Part shown: positions 1-5,437 of the stretch, one piece after another
Layout of the letters: each line of letters starts with the position of its first letter
How positions within the stretch are numbered: position 1 is the first letter of the stretch
Assembly (NCBI GenBank): GCA_022013205.1
Contig: JAKLQT010000117.1
Span: 1-5,457 of the forward strand
Length of the DNA stretch: 5,457 bases
Direction: 5' to 3'
Source: Candidatus Omnitrophota bacterium
GTDB lineage: Bacteria > Omnitrophota > Gorgyraeia > B26-G9
Translations under genes and position numbers: made by a program
The notes under the pieces: generated by a model
The model's input: only the letters and a program-made list of their open reading frames with translations
What the model was told of the DNA's origin: nothing
Databases searched by the model: none

Positions 1-17
1 ATGAAAATCATTTTCAT
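1..17. promoter_or_regulatory. Fur-box-like perfect palindrome
   Basis: Bases 1-17 read ATGAAAAT-C-ATTTTCAT, a perfect 8-1-8 inverted repeat. The inner 15 bases (2-16) match the 7-1-7 Fur box consensus TGATAATnATTATCA at 12 of 14 fixed positions; the two differences are symmetric. It lies just downstream of the Fur gene, so it would most plausibly control a gene beyond the left edge. The sequence is seen directly; Fur binding is inference, and AT-rich palindromes of this size can arise by chance. Confidence 0.45.
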
Positions 18-34
18 TAACAGATTAAAAAAAT

Positions 35-508
35 TTACCCTTTCTTTTTACACTTATCACATATTCCATAAAATTGAATTATGTGACTTGTGATTTCAAA
101 GTTGTATTTCTTAGACAAACCTTTCTCAGTTTTTTTTAATAATTCTATTTCATCATTGATAAAATCAGTATACTCAATTATACGATTACATTCTTTACAT
201 ACCAGATGATGATGGTGATGACTTTTCTTTGACCCCTCAACAAGTTCATACCTTGCTCTACCATCACCGAAATCAAACTTAAAAACAAGGCCCATGTTAA
301 CCAGTATTTCCAGTGTCCTATACACAGTTGTAAGCCCCACAGCTGGGTAAGCAGGATGGATTTTGTTATAGATATCTTCCGCGCTCAGATGTTTATCTGC
401 AGTCATTAGCGCATCTAAAATAGCCTCCCGCCCTGCTGTAATTCGATAACCGCAGCCTCTAAATCTTCCATGCCACCACACCGGGCCTGTTCCATATCGT
501 CTTGGCAT
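35..508 (-). CDS. Fur-family metal-dependent transcriptional regulator
   Basis: A 157-residue cytoplasmic DNA-binding repressor of the Fur family. Residues 20-75 form the winged helix, with the recognition-helix motif LTTVYRTLEIL at 59-69. The dimerisation domain carries a run of five histidines (97-101) and two CxxC pairs (C104/C107 and C150/C153) that should hold the structural zinc. H40, E88, the His run and E112 line up with the regulatory metal site. The YRTL sequence and Glu at 112 are Fur-like; peroxide-sensing PerR has YNNL and Asp there. I therefore favour iron sensing over peroxide sensing, by inference. The start at 508 is supported by TAAGGAG seven bases upstream, which includes an unusual aromatic and basic leader (WWHGRFRG, 11-18). 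The gene has its own promoter and follows rubrerythrin, a frequent partner in anaerobes. PerR or Zur function cannot be excluded from sequence alone. Confidence 0.9.
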   Translation of the reverse strand: MPRRYGTGPVWWHGRFRGCGYRITAGREAILDALMTADKHLSAEDIYNKIHPAYPAVGLTTVYRTLEILVNMGLVFKFDFGDGRARYELVEGSKKSHHHHHLVCKECNRIIEYTDFINDEIELLKKTEKGLSKKYNFEITSHIIQFYGICDKCKKKG

Positions 509-523
509 ACTATGTCTCCTTAC

Positions 524-538
524 TGAAAACTATTCCCA
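524..538. promoter_or_regulatory. weak Fur-box-like site at the fur transcription start
   Basis: TGAAAAC-T-ATTCCCA matches the 7-1-7 Fur consensus at 10 of 14 fixed positions and the better palindrome at 1-17 at 12 of 17. It overlaps the expected start of the fur transcript, between the -10 element (545-550) and the ribosome binding site, where a repressor would block transcription. Autoregulation is common in Fur regulators. The match is modest, so this is a candidate only. Confidence 0.25.
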
Positions 539-544
539 TTAACA

Positions 545-573
545 ACTATATATCATTTTTTTCTTTTTGTCAA
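545..573 (-). promoter_or_regulatory. sigma-70-type promoter of the fur gene
   Basis: On the minus strand a perfect -35 TTGACA (573-568) is followed after exactly 17 bases by TATAGT (550-545), which matches 5 of 6 positions of the -10 consensus. The spacer is A-rich. Transcription would begin near 538, giving a leader of about 30 bases before the ATG at 508, with the TAAGGAG ribosome binding site inside it. This argues that Fur is transcribed independently of rubrerythrin upstream. Confidence 0.6.
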
Positions 574-704
574 ATATTTTTTAATTCTAAAAACAACAAG
601 TGATAAAGATATATTTCATTGTAATATTGCCGATTAGTTTGTAGTTTGCAATGCGCTAAAAAGTATCCTTATATTCTATGCGTAATGGACGGAGATAACT
701 CTAT

Positions 705-737
705 TATAATCCAAGATCAAGCAATCTAAGGATTACA
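705..737 (-). other. imperfect hairpin downstream of rubrerythrin
   Basis: On the minus strand TGTAATCC pairs with GGATTATA (8 pairs, one G-T), and AGAT pairs with ATCT inside it around a TGCTTG loop, with a small internal bulge. It begins 12 bases after the rubrerythrin stop, where a 3' transcript end would be expected. No T-run follows on that strand, so it is not a classical intrinsic terminator; it may protect or mark the 3' end. The rest of the 509-748 gap shows only the fur promoter and leader. Confidence 0.3.
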
Positions 738-748
738 AGCCCCTTTTT

Positions 749-1327
749 CTAATAATTCTCGGCAAGGACCTCGTAATATGCCTGAGGATGTTTGCATGCC
801 GGGCATTCCTGCGGCGATTCGGCCCCTTCCATTACATAACCGCAATTAACGCAATGCCACTTCACTACTGCCGGCTTTTTAAACACCTCATTACGCGTAA
901 AATTGCTGATCAGTTTTCGATACCGAGCCTCATGGAATTTTTCTACCTTAGCGATCTGTTCAAAAGAACGCGCCACCTCAGGGAATCCCTCATTCTTTGC
1001 CGTTTGGGCAAAGTCCGCATATATCTTGGTCCATTCCATATTCTCACCTGCTGCCGCTGCTTCCAGATTGGTTTTGGTATCGGCAATTACTCCGGCCGGA
1101 TACGCGGCAACAACATCTACCTCCCCGCCCTCCAGATATTTAAAAAATACCTTCGCGTGTTCTTTTTCGTTTTCCGCGGTTTCAGAAAATATGTTGCATA
1201 TTTGCATGTAACCCTCTTTTTTAGCCGCGCTGGCAAAATACGTATACCTGTTTCTTGCCTGCGATTCTCCGGCAAAGGAAACCAGCAGATTTTTTTCCGT
1301 TTTTGTACCTTTAATCGACTTAACCAT
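749..1327 (-). CDS. rbr: rubrerythrin
   Basis: A complete 192-residue rubrerythrin, close to the usual length of classical rubrerythrins. This cytoplasmic non-heme iron peroxidase reduces H2O2 to water with electrons from NAD(P)H through rubredoxin-type carriers, and protects anaerobes from oxygen exposure. The N-terminal ferritin-like four-helix domain shows the diiron ligands: E21 (in AGESQARNRY), E54 and H57 (ENEKEH), E95 and E98 (GENMEW), and E129 and H132 (VEKFH). The C-terminal rubredoxin domain has C159-x-x-C162 and C175-x-x-C178 for one FeS4 iron. The start at 1327 is fixed by the strong AAAGGAGAGAGG upstream. That site lies inside the end of the receiver fragment, whose TGA stop is one base from this ATG, so translation may be coupled. 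Fur, the likely regulator of iron and redox genes here, lies just downstream. Confidence 0.97.
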   Translation of the reverse strand: MVKSIKGTKTEKNLLVSFAGESQARNRYTYFASAAKKEGYMQICNIFSETAENEKEHAKVFFKYLEGGEVDVVAAYPAGVIADTKTNLEAAAAGENMEWTKIYADFAQTAKNEGFPEVARSFEQIAKVEKFHEARYRKLISNFTRNEVFKKPAVVKWHCVNCGYVMEGAESPQECPACKHPQAYYEVLAENY

Positions 1328-1328
1328 A

Positions 1329-1511
1329 TCAACCTCTCTCCTTTAAATTTACATTAACATAACAAATGTCGAAATTAAAATTCGGGATTACATCCAGTCC
1401 ATCCTCTCCCCGGTACTCTGTCCTTACAATATAATCCCCAGTATCTTCAAGCGACAGCCTCACCATTTCCGCGAAACTCACTTCATCATCAATAAGTAAA
1501 ACCTTCTTCAT
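1329..1511 (-). pseudogene. truncated response-regulator receiver domain (N-terminal half)
   Basis: Sixty codons matching only the first half of a CheY-like receiver, which normally needs about 120 residues. The first strand KKVLLIDDE carries the acidic pair D8/D9, followed by helix 1 and strand 2 (DYIVRTE). The position of the phospho-accepting Asp is Asn53 (FDICYVNVN, 47-55), and the sequence then ends in LKERG. Those last codons are the ribosome binding site of rubrerythrin, and the stop is one base before its ATG. Strands 4-5 and the conserved Thr and Lys are absent, so it cannot be a working phospho-receiver. It still has an excellent ribosome binding site (AAAGGAGG, 1523-1516) and an unbroken frame. 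It may be a recent remnant of a deletion, or a short upstream frame kept to drive rubrerythrin translation. The domain match is firm; the reason for keeping it is inference. Confidence 0.75.
1333..1344 (-). promoter_or_regulatory. rubrerythrin ribosome binding site inside the receiver fragment
   Basis: AAAGGAGAGAGG on the minus strand holds two overlapping Shine-Dalgarno cores: AAAGGAG (10 bases from the ATG) and AGAGG (5 bases away). It encodes residues L56-K-E-R-G60 of the upstream fragment, so ribosomes translating that fragment end on the rubrerythrin start region. Confidence 0.8.
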
Positions 1512-1548
1512 CCCCCCTCCTTTGTTTGTTCTGTTTTCAGCATAAAAG

Positions 1549-2310
1549 TTATACAGGGCCCGGGCCGCGGCTCATTATTCGCAATCTAGATTTTACCACT
1601 GGATTAGGCCTCTTCCGCAAAACAACAAAGGAAAAACTGGTCAGATACGCGTTAGGGTAGCACATCAAAAATCTAGTAGTCAGTTTATGTAAACTCTTTA
1701 ATATTGGGATTTTTTTATAGTATTTATGCCCAAAAAACCCTTTGTATTCAATTATTTCAAACCCTACTTTTTCAAGGTTATTAATCTGTTTCTTTATCGG
1801 CCCTTGGCACCAGTTATAATGCGCAGTGAATCTTTTATGAACAATCGGGTCGTTACGCACAAAGAGGTTAAACAGGAGCTTTGCCAGAAACTCAGGAATC
1901 AGCCGGTTAATAACAAAGGGCAACGAATATAGCGTAGGAAAAAAGTGAAAGGCAATTCCGCCAGGCTTAAGCAGTTTATAGACATTAGTATGGAAAACTT
2001 CTGCATCAATCACATGTTCAGCAAGCATTTTAGAAAATATTAAATCATATTTCTCCTCACTCTTGAGTTTAGGATCGCAAATATCTGCTTCGACCTTTAC
2101 GTATTCCTCAGGTGCACGCTCAAGTTCAGTCCGTGAGATATCCAAAATTGTATATCTAAGATTCTGCTCCTTTATCTGCTCAAGTGATAAAGAGGGAAAA
2201 GCTCCTCCGCCTATCTCACAAAGCTGCTTTGCGCAATTATCTTTTATAAGCTCGTTCAGACACTTTAAATATTGCGGCCATGGGTCACTCGCATCATAAA
2301 CTATTTTCAT
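1549..2310 (-). CDS. class I SAM-dependent methyltransferase
   Basis: A 253-residue cytoplasmic methyltransferase with the Rossmann-like fold. Motif I is CEIGGGAFPSL (31-41). The acidic residue ending strand 2 is D57 (YTILDIS), strand 3 has VEADICD (73-79), strand 4 YDLIFSKMLAEHV (88-100), and strand 5 with its turn LLKPGGIAFHFFPT (113-126), as in Methyltransf_11/25-type enzymes. The rest (127-235) is hydrophobic and basic and may touch a membrane or lipid substrate. The ATG at 2310 is chosen because AGGAG lies 7 bases upstream. A further in-frame ATG at 2361 would translate the CACAGAG repeat and has no such site. The gene follows the radical SAM and glycosyltransferase genes after a repeat unit, so a shared glycan or lipid pathway is likely but unproven. 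The C-terminal tail RIMSRGPGPV is odd, being partly coded by a GC-only run. Confidence 0.85.
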   Translation of the reverse strand: MKIVYDASDPWPQYLKCLNELIKDNCAKQLCEIGGGAFPSLSLEQIKEQNLRYTILDISRTELERAPEEYVKVEADICDPKLKSEEKYDLIFSKMLAEHVIDAEVFHTNVYKLLKPGGIAFHFFPTLYSLPFVINRLIPEFLAKLLFNLFVRNDPIVHKRFTAHYNWCQGPIKKQINNLEKVGFEIIEYKGFFGHKYYKKIPILKSLHKLTTRFLMCYPNAYLTSFSFVVLRKRPNPVVKSRLRIMSRGPGPV

Positions 2311-2346
2311 TATTTTTCTCCTACTCAAAAGGTAAAATAAAATATT

Positions 2347-2378
2347 CACCACAGAGCACACAGAGTTCGCCGAGAAAA
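2347..2378 (+). repeat. CACAGAG repeat, copy A
   Basis: Starts CACCACAGAGCACACAGAG and continues TTCGCCGAGAAAA. Its first 18 bases after the initial C (2348-2365) are an exact inverted copy of 2622-2639. It directly abuts the stop codon of the decayed GxxExxY gene, and its tail resembles copy C at 5405. CACAGAG-type repeats beside GxxExxY genes recur in several environmental bacterial phyla, as far as I recall. Confidence 0.85.
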
Positions 2379-2651
2379 CTAAAGCATAAAACGTTCTATT
2401 CCGTTTTTTAATAATTTTACATTAAAGTTAATAAGCAAACCAACTTTTATCTTAGCTAATTTCATATAAGTTCAAAGCTTGGCTTTATGAATTTCAGCAG
2501 CTTTCTCCACGCTTTTTATCTCAAGAATAAGGCTTTCTTCGATTAGCATATTGATCCGATAACCACAATCAAGACGAGTGCCTTTATATTTTTAATTTAA
2601 ATAATTTCTTACCTCCGTGCCCTCTGTGTGCTCTGTGGTTAATTCTTTCAT
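2379..2651 (-). pseudogene. decayed GxxExxY-family protein gene
   Basis: The minus-strand frame starts at an ATG (2651) after AAGGAT and reads MKELTTEHTEGTEV, coded largely by the CACAGAG repeat. It hits a TAA (2594-2592), then continues in the same frame as KYKGTRLDCGYRI, SLILEIKSVEK, a TGA (2474-2472), and TYMKLAKIKVGLLINFNVK to a TAG at 2379. The second part is the unmistakable C-terminal half of the GxxExxY family (PD-(D/E)XK nuclease-like fold, usually 120-140 residues). The segment carrying the GxxExxY motif itself, about 45-50 codons, is missing between leader and KYKG. The family Asp in the YRID motif is Asn here (codon 34), although ExK (codons 44-46) remains. Two stops, a deletion and a lost core residue make it clearly non-functional. 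The function of intact family members is not established. Confidence 0.8.
2608..2640 (-). repeat. CACAGAG repeat, copy B (inverted)
   Basis: On the minus strand it reads AACCACAGAGCACACAGAG followed by GGCACGGAGGTAAG. Bases 2639-2622 are an exact 18-base inverted match to copy A. It lies inside the reading frame of the decayed GxxExxY gene and encodes its TTEHTEGTEV leader. Confidence 0.85.
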
Positions 2652-2690
2652 ATCCTTGTCGAGTGCTTTATTTGACACTACCAAAAGGTA

Positions 2691-3830
2691 TTAACGCACT
2701 TTCTTCCAAAAGGGTTTTTGCCTCATAAACATGCCCTCCAAGGTTCCGATAAAAAAAGCATAGTTAAAAACAACAAAGAAAAAAGGCATTCTGAGGATTT
2801 TTTGAAGCTTATTATCCGCCTTTTTTATAAAAATACCGCTAAACATAGCTAATACATAAAACAATATCTGCGAATAGAAAACTATCTGATAAAAAATATG
2901 CTCTGTAGATAATTTGACAGAACTGACAAAAAGCAAAATCAGAAAATATGGGGAAAACCATCTAAACAGCTTATTCGAAATAACTTGAAACAGAAGAAAC
3001 CAGCGCCCCTTAAGCAGCATCTCCCCAAGCAGGATAAAAGAACTCTTAAAAAACCAGGACACGATTCTTCTCTTCCGGCTGATTTCAGCTAAAAAATCAG
3101 TCGAGGCCTTTTCGTATGATATTGCCTCGGGTTCAAAGACCATTGAGTAGCCTTTAACGCGGATTCTTATAGCAAGTTCAAAATCATCCCCTCGATCAGG
3201 GCTAATGGGAAAATATAATTCTTTTCTGATGGCAAGCATGGACCCGTCAGCACCAACAATGGCCAGCTGATTAGTATTAGAAATTCTCAGCAAACTCTCG
3301 TATCTTTTAAAAACAGATTCTCCTTCACTGATTGAGGATTTGTCCGGATTTGTTATGATCAGGTTACCCAGCACACCTCCGACGCGTTTATCATTAAAAT
3401 TACGCACGAGTTTCCTTATCGCCTTTGAGTCATAAATAGCATTGGCGTCTGAAAATAATACTATCTCCCCTTTGGCCTTAGGATAGACATCATAAAGCAT
3501 TCTGCTTTTGCCCCTGCGCTCCTTAAAGCTGTAAAGCAACACTCCCTTATCCTCAAACTTTCGCACAATATCATTAGTTCCATCATTTGACTCAGAGGCT
3601 ACCACTATCTCAAGTAACTCTTGAGGATAATCAAGGCTCAGGGAATTTTCCAGTTTTTGCGCTATTACGCTTTGCTCGTTATACGCCGGTATTAACAGGG
3701 TTACGCTGGGGGAAATAACCTTTTTATCGATTTTTTTAAAGAACAGTTTCCCCAGGATTATACTTATTCCCAGATACCCGAAATATGTATAAAATAAAGC
3801 CAGCAATGAAAAGTAGAATACGGTACTCAT
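2691..3830 (-). CDS. membrane-bound family 2 glycosyltransferase
   Basis: A 379-residue processive-type GT2 enzyme that should transfer a sugar from an activated nucleotide donor at the inner membrane. An N-terminal membrane segment covers about 4-31. The catalytic domain (41-260) shows PAYNE (48-52), SESNDGT (79-85), SDAN (127-130) at the DxD position, GADG (193-196), DRGDDFELAIRI (212-223) with the likely acidic base, and RKRRIVSW (252-259) resembling the Q/RxxRW motif. Hydrophobic segments near 277-303, 312-335 and 348-368 form the C-terminal membrane part. The overall plan resembles cellulose-synthase-like and PgaC-type enzymes. DAN instead of DxD is an oddity, though related enzymes vary there. 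The ATG overlaps the stop of the radical SAM gene by 4 bases (ATGA), with AGAGGAA upstream, so the two are translationally coupled. The substrate is unknown; a polysaccharide or glycolipid is likely. Confidence 0.92.
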   Translation of the reverse strand: MSTVFYFSLLALFYTYFGYLGISIILGKLFFKKIDKKVISPSVTLLIPAYNEQSVIAQKLENSLSLDYPQELLEIVVASESNDGTNDIVRKFEDKGVLLYSFKERRGKSRMLYDVYPKAKGEIVLFSDANAIYDSKAIRKLVRNFNDKRVGGVLGNLIITNPDKSSISEGESVFKRYESLLRISNTNQLAIVGADGSMLAIRKELYFPISPDRGDDFELAIRIRVKGYSMVFEPEAISYEKASTDFLAEISRKRRIVSWFFKSSFILLGEMLLKGRWFLLFQVISNKLFRWFSPYFLILLFVSSVKLSTEHIFYQIVFYSQILFYVLAMFSGIFIKKADNKLQKILRMPFFFVVFNYAFFIGTLEGMFMRQKPFWKKVR

Positions 3831-5281
3831 TTTTTAAAACTTCCTCTCCATAAAAACTTTTTAAATCTATAAATAGCCATGATTGTTCTCTTAGCTTCTT
3901 CAGGATGAACAATTACCTGCTTGAGCTTATACCAGAGGTAACGAAAACTAAGGTAATAATTTCTGCGGCTTGTGTCACACCATTGCACCAGCTTCTTTGA
4001 GCTCAATTCGGGTAGATTTAAAACACAGTTATGCAATCCTTCTTTGGTCAGCCAATGCGAAAAATCATTGCTTTTAAGAAGATTATTTTCTTTTGCCCAA
4101 TCATACGCCCTGGTACCCGGATAAGCCATTAACGGGAAAAACTGCACAGTATCCGGCATAAAACGCTTTGCCATGGCAAATGTCCGCTCCAGAGTCTCTT
4201 CTGTTTCCCCGGGGTTACCGGCCATAAAAGCAGCATGCAGGAGTAATCCGGCCTTTTTGGTGTCTTTGAAAAACTCCTCCATACGCTCTACCTGCGCACC
4301 TTTATCGATATTATCCAATATCTGCTGGTCAGCACTTTCAAACCCGATAATAATCAGGCGGCAGCCGGCTTTTTTCATCAGTTTCATTGTATTGAGATCT
4401 AAATCCGCGCGCACATTGGCATTCCATTTCAGCTTAACATTTTTTTGAATAAGAAGCTCACATATCCTGCGTACCCTGTTTTTATCAACCGAAAAGGTAT
4501 CATCTTCAATAACCACCTCTCTTACCTCAGGCAGATTTTCCTGGATATAAACGAATTCCTCCACAACATTCTCAGGGTTTCTTTTTCTGTAAGTATTGCC
4601 GTGTATAGTCTGAGGATAGACGCAGAAGAAGCATCTAAACGGACATCCACGTGCTGTAAATATCTGAACCATGGGATAATCCGAGGCGGCAAAGAAATAA
4701 TTCTTGATATTTAGGTGCTTCTTATACATGCTACTCACAAAAGGGATATTATCAAGCTCATTTATCTTAGGCCGCTCATCATTATTGATAATAGCCCCGT
4801 TTTTTCGGAAGGTTATTCCCAATACCAAGGTCAAATCCCCCTTTTCATTCAAAGTTTTAGCTAAATCGGCAACAGTATAGTCATATTCACCTCGGGCGAC
4901 CGCATCGATAGTTGTATCTAACTCAAGCGATTCTTCCGCTAAGGCCGATACATGTGTTCCGACAAGAGTAATAAAACTTTCTGTAAGCATTTTTTTTAGA
5001 TTAGACGCAAAAGACACATCATTATAAATACTCGGAGTTGAAGTCCCCACAACGATCAATCCCGGGTTAAAATCACGCGCAATTTCCATTACATCTTCTC
5101 TTGCAAGGCCCTGCGCAGGAGCGTCGATCAGTTTTAAATCAAATCCGCGCTGCTCTAATACAGCCGCGGCATAGGCAAGCCACACCGGATAATACAAGGT
5201 TCCGCTTTTAGTAACCGCGGGGCTTCTCTGAGAGCGGGAGAAACGCGGGAAAAACGGCGGATTTAGAAGTAACACTTTCAT
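3827..5281 (-). CDS. B12-binding radical SAM protein, HpnJ-like
   Basis: A 484-residue protein. The N-terminal cobalamin-binding Rossmann-type domain (about 1-145) has LLLNPPFFPRF, YPVWLAYAAAVLEQ, LIDAPAQGL (51-59), GTSTPSIYND (79-88) and LVGTHVSA. It lacks the DxHxxG ligand motif, as many of this class do. The radical SAM domain (about 200-400) has the 4Fe-4S motif C213-x3-C217-x2-C220 in ARGCPFRCFFCVYPQT, then EDDTF (259-263), GFESAD (313-318), GNPGET (355-360) and YPGT (387-390). The spacing and wording follow HpnJ, the hopanoid-associated enzyme (about 470 residues) implicated in forming the cyclitol ether side chain. No hopanoid genes are visible here, so I infer chemistry on a related lipid or sugar rather than naming it hpnJ. 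The start is supported by AGGAG 6 bases upstream. It is the first gene of the pair with the glycosyltransferase. Confidence 0.9.
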   Translation of the reverse strand: MKVLLLNPPFFPRFSRSQRSPAVTKSGTLYYPVWLAYAAAVLEQRGFDLKLIDAPAQGLAREDVMEIARDFNPGLIVVGTSTPSIYNDVSFASNLKKMLTESFITLVGTHVSALAEESLELDTTIDAVARGEYDYTVADLAKTLNEKGDLTLVLGITFRKNGAIINNDERPKINELDNIPFVSSMYKKHLNIKNYFFAASDYPMVQIFTARGCPFRCFFCVYPQTIHGNTYRKRNPENVVEEFVYIQENLPEVREVVIEDDTFSVDKNRVRRICELLIQKNVKLKWNANVRADLDLNTMKLMKKAGCRLIIIGFESADQQILDNIDKGAQVERMEEFFKDTKKAGLLLHAAFMAGNPGETEETLERTFAMAKRFMPDTVQFFPLMAYPGTRAYDWAKENNLLKSNDFSHWLTKEGLHNCVLNLPELSSKKLVQWCDTSRRNYYLSFRYLWYKLKQVIVHPEEAKRTIMAIYRFKKFLWRGSFKK

Positions 5282-5404
5282 TTGATTCTCCTAGGGTAAT
5301 CTTAAGTATTGTCAAAAATATTTAGTTAATTCCTATCTATTTGTAATAATTACAGAGCTTTTAGTAAAAAGTTTTTGCCTCCCTGAAAATATAAATATAA
5401 TATC

Positions 5405-5437
5405 CACCACAGAGATCACAGAGTTCCACAGAGAAAA
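5405..5437 (+). repeat. CACAGAG repeat, copy C
   Basis: Starts CACCACAGAGATCACAGAG, continues TTCCACAGAGAAAACA, and matches copy A in the same orientation. Similarity runs on beyond the repeat: CTAAACATAA here against CTAAAGCATAAAA at 2379, which in copy A is the stop and last codons of the GxxExxY gene. The 3' end of a second such unit probably begins here and runs off the window. Between this copy and the radical SAM start (5282-5404) I see only the ribosome binding site and no convincing promoter. Confidence 0.75.

Larger units (their letters stand above)
2347..2651 (-). mobile_element. inverted-repeat-bounded GxxExxY unit (decayed)
   Basis: A unit of about 300 bases made of CACAGAG copy A, a broken GxxExxY gene and inverted copy B. 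It fills most of the gap between glycosyltransferase and methyltransferase (2691 to 2310). The 18-bp terminal matches are perfect while the gene between them is degraded. A repeat near each end around one gene suggests a unit that was inserted or spread as a block, but no transposase and no clear target-site duplication are visible. Calling it mobile is inference. Confidence 0.35.

Noticed and set aside
18..60. A-rich then T-rich stretch at the Fur stop as an intrinsic terminator
   Set aside because: The only possible stem is made of A-T pairs coded by a Lys run; there is no GC-rich stem.
180..235. GATGAT/GGTGAT trinucleotide run as a microsatellite
   Set aside because: It simply encodes the metal-binding histidine run of the Fur protein on the other strand.
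788..1357. Long plus-strand open frame across rubrerythrin
   Set aside because: It lies antisense to a certain rubrerythrin gene, has no recognisable domain, and is rich in residues expected from the opposite strand.
2311..2361. Upstream ATG giving a 270-residue methyltransferase
   Set aside because: The extra 17 residues are coded by the CACAGAG repeat and adjoining AT-rich DNA, while the ATG at 2310 has AGGAG at ideal spacing.
2672..2677. Plus-strand TTGACA after the glycosyltransferase
   Set aside because: It points antisense into the glycosyltransferase gene and has no -10 element at the right distance (CGCACT).
5284..5301. Dyad GATT-CCTAGG-AATC around the radical SAM ribosome binding site
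   Set aside because: Symmetry is interrupted and the site includes the Shine-Dalgarno sequence, so chance is a sufficient explanation.
5310..5315. Perfect TTGACA upstream of the radical SAM gene on the minus strand
   Set aside because: At 16-18 base spacing the -10 position falls on the ribosome binding site and has no TATAAT-like sequence.
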